Source of the DNA: Kiritimatiellia bacterium
GTDB taxonomy: Bacteria > Verrucomicrobiota > Kiritimatiellia > RFP12 > UBA1067
Assembly: GCA_017965685.1 (NCBI GenBank)
Contig: JAGCPM010000067.1
Span: 1 to 10,532, forward strand
Reading direction: 5' to 3'
DNA length: 10,532 nt
A program made the position numbers and the translations under genes. The notes under the pieces were generated by a model. It did no database searches and had not been told where the DNA came from. It saw only the letters and a list, made by a program, of their open reading frames with translations. Shown here in pieces: positions 1 through 7,442 of this stretch; within the stretch, counting starts at the first letter, position 1; each line of letters begins with the position of its first letter.

Positions 1-866
1 CGGGATATGCCGTACGGACGACGCGCACGCCGGGAGTCGTGAAGGTGGTGCAGATACTGGAGAGCGTGTGGTCCGACGACGCCGGCACTGTGCAGCGGCG
101 CGACGAGGTTGACGCCGGCGACATGCCGTCCTACGGCGCGACGCCCACGAAGGCCTCGACCGCGCAGTACGACTACACGTTTGCGGGCTGGACGCCGGAG
201 ATCGTCGAAGTCACGGAGTCTGCCTCCTATACGGCCACCTACACCGAGACGCTGCGCTCCTACACGATCACGTGGCTGGACGTCGACGGGACTTCGCTCG
301 GCACGACGACAGTCTCCTACGGACAGACGCCGTCCCACGCCGCCCCGGCGAGCGTCTATACGTTCACCGGGTGGAGCCCGGCGCCTGTGGCGGTGACGAA
401 CGACGCGACCTACGCGGCGACGTTCAGCCAGACCGTCAACCTCGCGAACCTCATGGGCGACTACACGGCAGCCGACGGTGACGTGCTGACCGGCGAAACA
501 GCCTACAACGTGAGCGTCCCGGGCGGCGCGACCGTGACGGTCAACGGCGTGTCGGTGACTGGCGCGGGCGGCGGCGCGGCGCCGGCTGAGCCGGCGTTCG
601 ACTCCAGCTGCGAGGCGGTGACCACGCGCTTCGAGCAGGTGAACGGCAACTCGTGGAGGATTGTCGCGTTCTCCGAGCTGGCGGCCGGAACGGCCGACGG
701 CGTGGACGGCATGGTCACGATCCTGCGCGGCACTTCGCCGGACGCCGTGACGACGCCGATGAAGCCCGATTCGATTGAGACGGTGAACGCCGTCAAAGTC
801 GAGGCGATTGTCACGCCGCCATCGTTGGCGCCGTGCCAGTTCTTCAAGGTCCAGTTCGGCGAGTAG
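1..866 (+). CDS. C-terminal part of a secreted/surface protein with InlB-type beta-repeats (5' end outside window)
   Basis: The reading frame is open from the left edge (first full codon at base 3) to TAG at 864-866, so only the end of a larger gene is present. The GTG at 39 is an internal codon, not a convincing start. The visible part holds two copies of a roughly 60-residue unit (about bases 75-250 and 250-440), each ending in the pattern YTFxGWxP...VT..A.Y.ATF/Y, which is typical of the Listeria-Bacteroides/InlB B-repeat beta-grasp fold. After them comes a Gly/Ala-rich stretch (NGVSVTGAGGGAAPAEP) and a beta-rich C-terminal domain with two cysteines, ending FFKVQFGE. No membrane anchor or LPXTG is visible. 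Family knowledge: such repeats occur in extracellular or cell-surface proteins, often large ones. Substrate or ligand cannot be told. It converges on the zinc-ribbon/galactosidase genes. Confidence 0.75.
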   Translation, partial: GYAVRTTRTPGVVKVVQILESVWSDDAGTVQRRDEVDAGDMPSYGATPTKASTAQYDYTFAGWTPEIVEVTESASYTATYTETLRSYTITWLDVDGTSLGTTTVSYGQTPSHAAPASVYTFTGWSPAPVAVTNDATYAATFSQTVNLANLMGDYTAADGDVLTGETAYNVSVPGGATVTVNGVSVTGAGGGAAPAEPAFDSSCEAVTTRFEQVNGNSWRIVAFSELAAGTADGVDGMVTILRGTSPDAVTTPMKPDSIETVNAVKVEAIVTPPSLAPCQFFKVQFGE

Positions 867-891
867 GCCGGCCTGGAGAAAGAATGTGCCA

Positions 892-953
892 ATGTGAAAA
901 TGTTGCCAGTGCCCAAACCCAATATCCAATTGGAACTGGCAACATTTTCACAT
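892..953. repeat. Perfect 19-bp inverted repeat between convergent genes (REP/MITE-like or bidirectional terminator)
   Basis: Left arm 892-910 (ATGTGAAAATGTTGCCAGT) is exactly the reverse complement of right arm 935-953, with a 24-nt loop at 911-934. The loop itself ends in the 10-bp palindrome TCCAATTGGA (925-934). It starts 26 nt after the stop of the plus-strand gene and lies about 140 nt past the end of the converging minus-strand genes. The stem is A/T-rich, the loop is long and there is no clean T-tract after either arm, so it is not a classic intrinsic terminator. A dispersed palindromic repeat is an alternative. The structure is certain; the role is inference. Confidence 0.85.
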
Positions 954-1038
954 CTCCCATTTCCTTCCGTGTTCCGGCGCGGTAGAGCCCTCTGTGGCTC
1001 CGTGTGAGGCGACGTATCAAATTTCGCGCTACTGAATG

Positions 1039-1074
1039 GCGCCGGGAGACGCGACATATCCGCGTCATCGGCGC
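1039..1074 (-). terminator. GC-rich hairpin downstream of the zinc-ribbon gene, possible transcript end
   Basis: GCGCCG (1039-1044) pairs with CGGCGC (1069-1074), and GACGCG (1048-1053) pairs with CGCGTC (1061-1066), around the 7-nt loop at 1054-1060, with a small internal bulge. It begins 22 nt after the TGA of the zinc-ribbon gene on the minus strand. No U-tract follows (the next bases on that strand are CATTCAGTAGCGC), so it could be a 3'-end stabiliser or a Rho-linked stop rather than an intrinsic terminator. Confidence 0.35.
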
Positions 1075-1096
1075 GAAGGGCTTCCATCCGAATACT

Positions 1097-1297
1097 TCAG
1101 AATTTGATTCCCTGGAACCGGAGGCAGCCGCGGTCGCGGTAGGCGCGGGCCGCGTCAAGCAGTCGCTCCCGCGATGTGGAGAAGACTTTCGCGAGGCAGT
1201 CGAGACAGCGGAACTCCGTCGCCTGCGGACTCACGATTTTCGTCGTGAGCGCAGCGGCCACGGGTTCCACCGGCTTGCCGCAATCGACGCAATTCAT
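1097..1297 (-). CDS. Small zinc-ribbon protein (66 aa), translationally coupled to the alpha-galactosidase
   Basis: The product starts MNCVDCGKPV and carries two CxxC knuckles (Cys3/Cys6 and Cys31/Cys34), about 25 residues apart, which would hold one zinc ion. A helical, charged tail (RERLLDAARAYRDRGC) follows. The layout, an N-terminal MNCxDCGK, a second CLxCLA knuckle and a final RxxGC segment, matches small uncharacterised zinc-ribbon proteins I know from Firmicutes and other gut bacteria; no function is established for them that I can name. The start is set by an ATGA overlap: its ATG (1297-1295) shares bases with the TGA of the GH27 gene (1296-1294). The longer reading frame beginning at 1315 lies inside the GH27 gene and is less likely. 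Ends GIKF then TGA. Probably co-translated with the galactosidase. Confidence 0.75.
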   Translation of the reverse strand: MNCVDCGKPVEPVAAALTTKIVSPQATEFRCLDCLAKVFSTSRERLLDAARAYRDRGCLRFQGIKF

Positions 1298-2451
1298 GCC
1301 GGAACGGGCGTGCACCGGAACACGCGGCAGGTGTGGCGCGGCAGGGTGAACGGGATGTCGTCGCGTCCGGAAAGCGTGGTCTCGCCCGTGAACACGTCGC
1401 GCATCTCCAGCCTGAAACCGGACGAATAGGACAGGCCAAGGCGCTCAAGGAGGACGCGCCCGCAGGCATCCCCGTCATCGGCGAAGTTGACAAGCATGAG
1501 GGCGATGTCGCCGCCGTCGAGAAGCCGCGCCACGGCGCACGGCAACGACTTGTCGGGTCCCCCCATGCACGCCGCGAAGGGCTGCAGCGCGAGCGGGTCC
1601 TGGTTGATGCCAAGGAGGTCGCGGTTGGTGACGAGGGCGAGCGTCCCCGCGTCCATGGACCGGATGTCGCATCCGAGCATGAGCGGGGAACCCCAGAGGC
1701 ACCAGGCGGCAAACTGCACCTTGTACTCTTCCGCGGTAGGGATGTCCTTCCCCGCCCATTGCTCGGCGGCGGCGTATCCCTTCTTGAACATCCCGACGGT
1801 GAGCATGTCCATGTCGTTGAAGCAGCCCGGCGCGCTCGTGTCGAACTTCGGCAGCTGCGAAACGGCGATGGCGCGCATGGAGCCGAAGGAGTCGAAAATG
1901 TCTCCCGTGGAGCGGTACATTCCGGCACCCGTCGAGCGGATCCAGCGCCAGACGTCGTCGGAGCCCCAGTTGCAGGCCGAGAAGAGGATGTCGCGCCCGG
2001 AGAGGCGCAGCGCCTGCCCCATGCGGCGGTAGTAGAACTCCCCCTGCCCCTGGAACGGCATGTTGCAGTAGTCGTACTTGAGGAAATCCACGCCCCAGCG
2101 GGCGAATGTCCGCGCGTCGAGGAACTCGTGGTCGAATGAGCCTGGGTAGTCGGCGCAGGTGCGGGCGCCGGCGCAGGAGTACATCCCGAACTTGAGTCCC
2201 TTGGAGTGGACGTAGTCGGCGACGAACTTCATGCCCCGCGGGAACTTGGCGGGATCGGGGACGATCTCGTGCGTCGTCGGATCGCGTTCGCGAAGCGACC
2301 AGCAGTCGTCGATGACGACGTATTGATAGCCGGCGTCGCGAAGGCCGCGTTCGACGAACTTGTCAACGCTCTGGAGGACGAGCTGTTCGTCGATGTTCTT
2401 GCCAAAAGTGTTACAGGTGTTCCAGCCTAGGGGGGGTGTTCGGGGGTTCAT
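1294..2451 (-). CDS. Alpha-galactosidase, glycoside hydrolase family 27
   Basis: A 385-residue GH27 retaining enzyme, expected to release terminal alpha-galactose (members may also act on alpha-GalNAc or beta-L-arabinopyranose). The (beta/alpha)8 domain starts at once with TPPLGWN (residues 5-11), then VVIDDCW (about 45-51), KYD with the presumed nucleophile Asp127 (in FLKYDYCNM), RSTGD with Arg180 and the presumed acid/base Asp184, and NDMDML near 203-208. A short C-terminal beta-sandwich follows from about residue 300. I chose ATG 2451 because the GH27 fold begins right after it; in-frame starts at 2490 (ATG) and 2535 (GTG) lie over the upstream amidohydrolase remnant. No Shine-Dalgarno site is clear. 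No signal peptide is seen, so a cytoplasmic enzyme acting on imported oligosaccharides is likely. The usual GWNxWNTF motif reads GWNTCNTF here, Cys replacing Trp. Overlaps the zinc-ribbon gene by 4 nt. Confidence 0.93.
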   Translation of the reverse strand: MNPRTPPLGWNTCNTFGKNIDEQLVLQSVDKFVERGLRDAGYQYVVIDDCWSLRERDPTTHEIVPDPAKFPRGMKFVADYVHSKGLKFGMYSCAGARTCADYPGSFDHEFLDARTFARWGVDFLKYDYCNMPFQGQGEFYYRRMGQALRLSGRDILFSACNWGSDDVWRWIRSTGAGMYRSTGDIFDSFGSMRAIAVSQLPKFDTSAPGCFNDMDMLTVGMFKKGYAAAEQWAGKDIPTAEEYKVQFAAWCLWGSPLMLGCDIRSMDAGTLALVTNRDLLGINQDPLALQPFAACMGGPDKSLPCAVARLLDGGDIALMLVNFADDGDACGRVLLERLGLSYSSGFRLEMRDVFTGETTLSGRDDIPFTLPRHTCRVFRCTPVPA

Positions 2452-2458
2452 GGTGTTT

Positions 2459-2635
2459 TCAGAGAATGGGGGTTTCGTCGAGGTTGTCATCCAACAGCGC
2501 GATGCCGGCGACAAAGCTCTTTTCCAGTTTACCACGTTTTCCGAGATTCAGCAATTCGGCCTGGTTCAAAGGCAGGGCCCTGATTGCCTCGGCGAGCGGC
2601 AGGACGCGCGTGGGGAACGCTGGCGTTTCCGCATG
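2459..2635 (-). pseudogene. Start-less 3' remnant of a gene, resembling the C-terminus of a NagA-type amidohydrolase
   Basis: A 58-codon frame with strongly coding-like third positions (mostly G/C) runs from just after an in-frame TGA (2638-2636) to TGA at 2461-2459, 7 nt before the galactosidase ATG. It has no ATG. The protein reads LPLAEAIRALPLNQAELLNL, then KRGKLEKS and AGIALLDDNL. This matches by eye the end of N-acetylglucosamine-6-phosphate deacetylase and related amidohydrolases (pattern LxLxEAlRxAtlNPAxLLGl..rGxLxpGxdADlvlLDddL). The usual Pro/Gly and Asp positions are changed (NQA, EKS, AGI), which fits decay. With hsdR ending 20 nt upstream, it looks like the surviving 3' end of an old sugar-catabolism operon gene. 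The family name is tentative; a fragment of another protein is possible. Confidence 0.5.
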
Positions 2636-2655
2636 TCAAAGCCTTACATGAAAGA

Positions 2656-5600
2656 CTATTCTTCGGCCGCCTCCCGCATCCCCTGATTGACAAGGAAGTT
2701 TTCATCGCCATCATATTGGATGACATGCGCGGCACGGAGCCGATAGGCTGCGCGGAAGACGCTTTCCTCTAGGAAATGCCTGAAGTCATCGTTGTCGGCG
2801 AACTGCTTGAAGAGTTCAAGGCCGTCCTTCATCGTGGCGGAAACGGCGTCTCCGAGCGCGCGGTTGCTTTCGAGTCGCGCGTTGGTCTCGTCGGCATTGG
2901 CGCTGGCGTTGCGGAAGCGCTCGTCGTGCAGCACCATCCCTGGCAGTCGCATAATTTGCGCGCGGACGTTGTCCGCGTCGTTCCACTCGATGTTGCCGAA
3001 CCGCCGGTTGAAGGCATCGATGATTTCGGAGAGAGGGTCAATCTGCGGTTCAGGCCGCCCGCCGGCCGCGCCGACGGGAACTGGCGACACTTCGGCGTCC
3101 GCGTCCTCAAGGGCGATTGCCATCTGCGCCTTCGCCTCCAGCCGGTAGCTGTCCAGGTCGATTGCGTCGAGAATTCCCTGCGAGAGGTCTTCGTCAATTG
3201 GCGAGGGCAACTTGGGCAGGAGCAATGAGAGGAACACCGAGAGCCGCTCCCAGTCTGGCTGCCCCACGGGTAGAATCGCCGATAGGAATCCATAGGTGCG
3301 GACGAACGCCTTGGCCGATCCCTTGAAGGAGACCTGCGCGTCTTCGTCCAACCTCTGATACTCCGCCGCAATCGGGTCGAGAAGCGCATCCAGCTCCGGT
3401 CTTGGCGCCCCGGCAAGGCACCGGTCGGCAACCTCCGCCGCCACTTCTGGGGAAAAGAGCTGGTGTTCGCCCATTTCACGACTGAGGTCGTGCAGCTTGT
3501 TCGGGTCAGTCTCGCCCGCGAGAAACGTTGTCTTGTAGTAGCGAGAGAAGGCGTCGCGGATGGATTCCGGGTCGTTGGCGAAGTCGAGGACGAACACCTC
3601 GTTCTTGCCTGGCCATGCCCGGTTGAGGCGCGAGAGCGTCTGCACCGCCTTGATGTCCGTCAGCGTCTTGTCAACATACATCGCCGAGAGCAGCGGTTCG
3701 TCGTAGCCGGTCTGGAACTTGTCCGCGACGATGAGGAAGCGATATGCCCCGCTGCGGAACTCCGTCTCGATCCGCGAGCTTGGAAAGCCGTTGACCGTCG
3801 CCTCTGTCTCGGTTTGCCCACGGAACTCCTTTTCACCCGAAAATGCGATTAAAGCCTTGTAGGGGCTCAGCCTGGCCTTGAGCTGCGTCTCGACCGCCGC
3901 ATGCCATTCAAGCGCGCGCTCAATGCCGCCAGTGACAATCATCGCCCGCGCCTCGCCGCCGATGCGGTGCGCCACGGCGCGGTGGAAGTGCTCCACCGCT
4001 ACCGCCGCCTTGCGCTCGATGGTGAGGGCCGCGCTCTCGACGAAGGCCCGGATCTTCTTCTGCGCCTTCCTGGAGTCGAAAGACGGATCGTCGGCGACGG
4101 TCTTGACGAGCTGGTAGTAGCTTTCGTAGGGAGTGTAGTTGCGGAGCACGTCGAGGATGAAGCCCTCCTCTATCGCCTGCTTCATCGAATAGACGTGGAA
4201 GGGACGGAAACGCCGCCCTTCAGGGCCGTCGAACGGCGTTCCGAACATCTCAAGCGTCTTGTTCTTCGGCGTCGCGGTAAAGGCGAAGTAGCTCGCATTG
4301 GGCGCCATCCGGCGCCCCTCCATCAGGCGGATGATGCGGTCCTCGGCGTCCTCCTCGTCGTCTGCCGCCGCGTCGCCCGAGACCGCGAGGTTCATCTTTG
4401 CGGAGAGGCGTCCGCTCTGGCTTGAATGGGCCTCGTCAATGATGATCGCGAAGCGGCGGTCGCGCAGCGTGGTCCCGATCTCGTCCTGGATGAAGGGGAA
4501 CTTTTCAATCGTCGTGACGACAATCTTCCGGCCCGTCCGCAGCCATTCGGCGAGCGACCCCGAGTCGCCCGCATGCGCCACGATGCGGTCCTCCTGCGCG
4601 AACTGACGGATCGTGTCGCGGATCTGCCGGTCCAGGTTCACGCGGTCCGTCACGACCACGACCTGGTCCACGGCGGACTCGATGTCGCCGGGCCGCTCGG
4701 GCGACTCGCGCTCCAAGCCTACGAGCTGGTGAGCGAGCCACGCAATGGAATTTGACTTGCCGCTGCCGGCGCTGTGCTGCACGAGGTAGCGCGCGCCGAC
4801 GCCCCGCGCCTTCACGTCCGCGAGGAGAAGCCGCACGACGTCTAGCTGGTGGTAGCGCGGGAAAATCTGCTTCTGCTTTTTGCGCCCCGTAGCGGGATCC
4901 TGTTCCTCTACGACCTGCGCGTAGTTCTCGATGATGTCGGCGAGCGATTCCTTTCGCAGAATCTTTCGCCAGAGATAGTCCGTCATGATCCCGTCGGGGT
5001 TGGGAGGGTTGCCTGCCCCGCCGTCGCGCCCCTTGTCGAATGGGAGGAACCACGAACTCTTCCCCGCTAGGCGCGTGCAGAAGAACACATGCGCGTCGTC
5101 AACGGCGAAGTGCGCCATGCAGCGCTTGAACGCGAAGAGCGGTTCGGCGGGCGACCGGTCGTTGCAATACTGATCTACCGCGTCACGGTAGTCCTGCCCC
5201 GTGAAGCGGTTCTTGAGTTCGCAGGTGAGGACCGGCAGCCCGTTCACGAAGAGGCAGAGATCCAGCGCGAGGCGCGTCGCGTCGCCAGAGTAGCGCAGCT
5301 GCCGCGTCACACTGAAGATGTTCTTGCCGAACAGCTCCCGCGCCGCCGCGTTCTTGGCCGACGGCGTTGGCGCGAAGAGGGAGAAGCTCCCAGGGTATGC
5401 CTTCACGCCCTTGCGCAGGACATCCACGACGCCGCGCTTCGCCACCTCCGACTGGACGCGGTCCAGGAACTTCTCCCGCGCGTTCCCCGGCGCGTCCGCA
5501 CCGACCTTCGCCAGCTCCTCCGGCTGCGTCTCCGCGAGGAAGCGGAGGAGCTTCGCCGTGTCGAGCGCCCGCGCCCGGTCATAGTCCGCGTTTGAACCAG

Positions 5601-5682
5601 TCTCGTATCCGCCTTCCTCAACGAGGGAGCGGACGATCAGGTCCTCCAGACCTTTCTCGGACGTATCGGTGACTGTGTTCAT
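2656..5682 (-). CDS. hsdR: Type I restriction enzyme, R (motor/nuclease) subunit HsdR
   Basis: The 1008-residue product is the usual size for HsdR, the DNA-translocating and cleaving subunit of the R2M2S1 complex. The N-terminal nuclease core shows Asp141 and Glu155-x-Lys157 (ELKN), the PD-(D/E)xK set with the same 14-residue spacing as in EcoR124I. The SF2 motor follows: Walker A SAGSGKS (304-310), DEAH box 416-419, TATP (469-472), ADKFQTGYDEP (653-663) and QTLSRLNRAW (681-690, motif VI with arginine fingers). A helical C-terminal part, which in relatives contacts the methylase core, ends EAAEE. All key residues are intact, so an active nuclease is expected. It is the last gene of the operon: its ATG lies 3 nt after the darG stop, with only a weak SD (AAGAG). 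The hsdM partner is not in the window. Confidence 0.97.
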   Translation of the reverse strand: MNTVTDTSEKGLEDLIVRSLVEEGGYETGSNADYDRARALDTAKLLRFLAETQPEELAKVGADAPGNAREKFLDRVQSEVAKRGVVDVLRKGVKAYPGSFSLFAPTPSAKNAAARELFGKNIFSVTRQLRYSGDATRLALDLCLFVNGLPVLTCELKNRFTGQDYRDAVDQYCNDRSPAEPLFAFKRCMAHFAVDDAHVFFCTRLAGKSSWFLPFDKGRDGGAGNPPNPDGIMTDYLWRKILRKESLADIIENYAQVVEEQDPATGRKKQKQIFPRYHQLDVVRLLLADVKARGVGARYLVQHSAGSGKSNSIAWLAHQLVGLERESPERPGDIESAVDQVVVVTDRVNLDRQIRDTIRQFAQEDRIVAHAGDSGSLAEWLRTGRKIVVTTIEKFPFIQDEIGTTLRDRRFAIIIDEAHSSQSGRLSAKMNLAVSGDAAADDEEDAEDRIIRLMEGRRMAPNASYFAFTATPKNKTLEMFGTPFDGPEGRRFRPFHVYSMKQAIEEGFILDVLRNYTPYESYYQLVKTVADDPSFDSRKAQKKIRAFVESAALTIERKAAVAVEHFHRAVAHRIGGEARAMIVTGGIERALEWHAAVETQLKARLSPYKALIAFSGEKEFRGQTETEATVNGFPSSRIETEFRSGAYRFLIVADKFQTGYDEPLLSAMYVDKTLTDIKAVQTLSRLNRAWPGKNEVFVLDFANDPESIRDAFSRYYKTTFLAGETDPNKLHDLSREMGEHQLFSPEVAAEVADRCLAGAPRPELDALLDPIAAEYQRLDEDAQVSFKGSAKAFVRTYGFLSAILPVGQPDWERLSVFLSLLLPKLPSPIDEDLSQGILDAIDLDSYRLEAKAQMAIALEDADAEVSPVPVGAAGGRPEPQIDPLSEIIDAFNRRFGNIEWNDADNVRAQIMRLPGMVLHDERFRNASANADETNARLESNRALGDAVSATMKDGLELFKQFADNDDFRHFLEESVFRAAYRLRAAHVIQYDGDENFLVNQGMREAAEE

Positions 5683-5685
5683 GGC

Positions 5686-6714
5686 TCAGCTCTTAATCCA
5701 GCCCTGTTCGAATAGGCGAGTTCGCGCCTTCTCGATCTGCCGCTCCGAAAACTGTCGCTTCCGCTCGTTCCAGCCGTGAACCAGGGCGACCGTTTCCTCA
5801 GGTGTCCGCGCGCCTTCCTTTGAGGCGACCCAGTGCACCGTCGCGAGCAGTTCCATCCCAAACGAGTCCTCGTAGCCGTCAACGAGCCGCGCGACGCGCT
5901 CGATGCGTTTCTGCGTATCGGGCAGGTTCGCAAGGAAGTCGTTCGCAAGGTCCGCCGCGCCGGGCAGGAGCGTCAGTTCCTTGGTGGGCGCATCGCCGCC
6001 ATCCGCATAGCCGGATAGCCAATGTCCCTCGATTGCGCGAAGGACGTGCCGGAGATTCTCGGCGTAGGGGCCGTAGGTCTGCTTTGAATAGTTCAGCCGG
6101 AGTGGTTCGCCGGATTCCTGGAGGAAATACAGCAACTTCTGGATTTCGAGAAGAGTGATGAATGGGGACAGCAAGCCGGAAAGGTATCGCCTCACGAGAG
6201 CGATCAGCGCCGCGCGTCCCGGCGACATCTTCGGCGCCTTTTCGGCAACTGCTGGTGCCGGCGCAGCGCCCGGTTCGAAAAGGACGCTGGAAAGCCCGGG
6301 CACCGACTCGAGGGCCGCCGCAATCTTCGGACGAACAATCTTCCAGTCAAGTCCGCCCAGCCCGCAGCCGAGGGGAGGAACGGCTACCGAGGAAACGCCC
6401 CGCTCCCGCAAGACGCGGACGAGATCCGCAAGCCCCGCCTCGATGTCCTCCATCCGGCTTCCCTGTCGCCAATGTCGTTTCGTTGGGAAATTGATAATGA
6501 TCCGAGGAAATAGGGCACCCGTTTCAAATACGAACATCTTTCCCGGAACGACATCGCCGTTCTTGCAGGCACGTTCGTATGCCTTGAAGTTTTCAGGGAA
6601 GCGCTTCTTGAACTGAAGAGCGACGCCTCGCCCCATTACGCCAACGCAGTTCACGGTGTTGACCAAGGCCTCGGCGCTTTCGGCCAGCAAGTCTCCTTTT
6701 TTGATAGTGGTCAT
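5686..6714 (-). CDS. darG: DarG: macrodomain DNA ADP-ribosyl glycohydrolase, antitoxin of DarT
   Basis: A 342-residue protein. Residues 1-150 form a macrodomain: KKGDLL near the start, NTVNCVGVMGRGVA (19-32; Asn22 and the Gly-rich ADP-ribose loop), NFPTKRHW with Lys79 (corresponding to the catalytic lysine of Thermus DarG) and PPLGCGLGGLDW (113-124). After a linker rich in Ala/Pro, residues about 165-342 form the helical/winged-helix C-terminal region typical of full-length DarG, which binds and neutralises the toxin directly (QKLLYFLQ, YGPYAENLRH). Known role: removes ADP-ribose that DarT places on DNA bases. It follows darT by 13 nt with a good SD that overlaps the darT stop, and precedes hsdR by 3 nt. 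Start ATG 6714 gives MTTIKKGD, the expected beginning. Complete and intact. Confidence 0.95.
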   Translation of the reverse strand: MTTIKKGDLLAESAEALVNTVNCVGVMGRGVALQFKKRFPENFKAYERACKNGDVVPGKMFVFETGALFPRIIINFPTKRHWRQGSRMEDIEAGLADLVRVLRERGVSSVAVPPLGCGLGGLDWKIVRPKIAAALESVPGLSSVLFEPGAAPAPAVAEKAPKMSPGRAALIALVRRYLSGLLSPFITLLEIQKLLYFLQESGEPLRLNYSKQTYGPYAENLRHVLRAIEGHWLSGYADGGDAPTKELTLLPGAADLANDFLANLPDTQKRIERVARLVDGYEDSFGMELLATVHWVASKEGARTPEETVALVHGWNERKRQFSERQIEKARTRLFEQGWIKS

Positions 6715-6723
6715 GGTTATTTG

Positions 6724-6728
6724 CTCCT
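6724..6728 (-). promoter_or_regulatory. Ribosome binding site of darG, overlapping the darT stop
   Basis: On the minus strand the darT end reads TGAGGAG, so AGGAG (6728-6724) shares its A with the TGA stop and lies 9 nt before the darG ATG. A ribosome ending on darT can reinitiate directly on the antitoxin, which would keep DarG production tied to DarT production. Confidence 0.75.
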
Positions 6729-7348
6729 CAGTAGTACCAGTCGCGGTGGATTTCTATTATCTCCAAAGGGACGATTCCTGTCAACATTTCGCGGACTTCC
6801 TCCGCACGACATTCATCAATGACGCCAATCCGCTCCACGAGAGACAACGGGAAGAAGCGCTCAACAAGGAATTCGGCCTGCTTGAAGGCCTGCGTCTTCT
6901 GTCCGTCTGTCCAACCATTCCACTGGTTCGATTCGATGATGTCCCAGTGAAGCTTTTCCAGACTCCGCATGTCGTTGTAGTCCTCGAACCACTCGGACCC
7001 CGCGTTGCTGTTCGTGAACGCCCAGTTGCAGCCTTGTTTTTGAGCCCAGCCGATGGCCGCTCGCATATCGGCCACGAGATGGACGATCGGCTCTTGTCCG
7101 TCGCGATAGGCAAGATCGGGATTTCTCTTGAAAATCAGGAAGAGCATAACGGATCGCGGGCAGAAGTAGAACGGAACGCAATCGCCGACATGCAACTGAG
7201 GTGCGGTCTGAAGTGTGCAAACATTGAGCCGCCTCTCCTTGATGTGTCCCAGCCCGATTCTCGTTCCCGGCAGTTGCCGCCGAATCGTTTCTGAATCGCA
7301 ATAAAGCCCTCCCTCCCGCACCACCGACGCAAGCCGGTCGAGGTGCAT
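6728..7348 (-). CDS. darT: DarT: DNA ADP-ribosyltransferase toxin (DUF4433), N-terminus uncertain
   Basis: From the only in-frame ATG (7348) the product has 206 residues. It shows the DarT hallmarks: VPFYFCPRS with Arg65 (the conserved NAD-site arginine) and KQAEFLV with Glu149 (the catalytic glutamate), plus TIRRQLPGTRIG after a helix LDRLASVVREGGL. Family knowledge: DarT transfers ADP-ribose from NAD+ to bases of single-stranded DNA; DarTG pairs are toxin-antitoxin modules with anti-phage activity. Oddity: the conserved N-terminal strand (KPKIYHI) is encoded just upstream of the ATG in the same frame, but that stretch has no start codon before an in-frame TGA. It joins a plausible start at ATG 7389 only if the A6 run at 7372-7367 gains one A. 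Either a short DarT starts at 7348, or there is a frameshift, slippage or sequencing error. No SD is clear at either ATG. Followed by darG. Confidence 0.9.
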   Translation of the reverse strand: MHLDRLASVVREGGLYCDSETIRRQLPGTRIGLGHIKERRLNVCTLQTAPQLHVGDCVPFYFCPRSVMLFLIFKRNPDLAYRDGQEPIVHLVADMRAAIGWAQKQGCNWAFTNSNAGSEWFEDYNDMRSLEKLHWDIIESNQWNGWTDGQKTQAFKQAEFLVERFFPLSLVERIGVIDECRAEEVREMLTGIVPLEIIEIHRDWYY

Positions 7349-7442
7349 GATGTGGTAGATCTTCGGTTTTTTGGGATGGTACCGGGCATGGGGAGCACTT
7401 GTTAGGCTGAGGTCTTGTTGGAAACTTCACTCATGGACTGAT

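Noticed and set aside
985..1000. Small hairpin GAGCC/GGCTC in the convergent gap
   Set aside because: A 5-bp stem is expected by chance in such DNA.
503..1087. 194-codon minus-strand frame across the inverted repeat and the end of the repeat protein
   Set aside because: It overlaps the clear plus-strand gene, crosses the palindrome, and its sequence is low-quality with no family feature.
1333..2139. 268-codon plus-strand frame opposite the galactosidase
   Set aside because: Same reason: mirror frame of a gene with clear GH27 catalytic residues.
2452..2535. N-terminally extended galactosidase (starts at 2490 or 2535)
   Set aside because: The extra residues are outside the GH27 fold, have no ribosome site, and overlap the coding-like amidohydrolase remnant in another frame.
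5089..5595. Long plus-strand frames opposite hsdR (also 2776-3228, 3463-3852, 3901-4425) rich in Arg/Val
   Set aside because: They are antisense mirrors of a GC-rich gene with intact HsdR motifs; no ribosome site or domain supports them.
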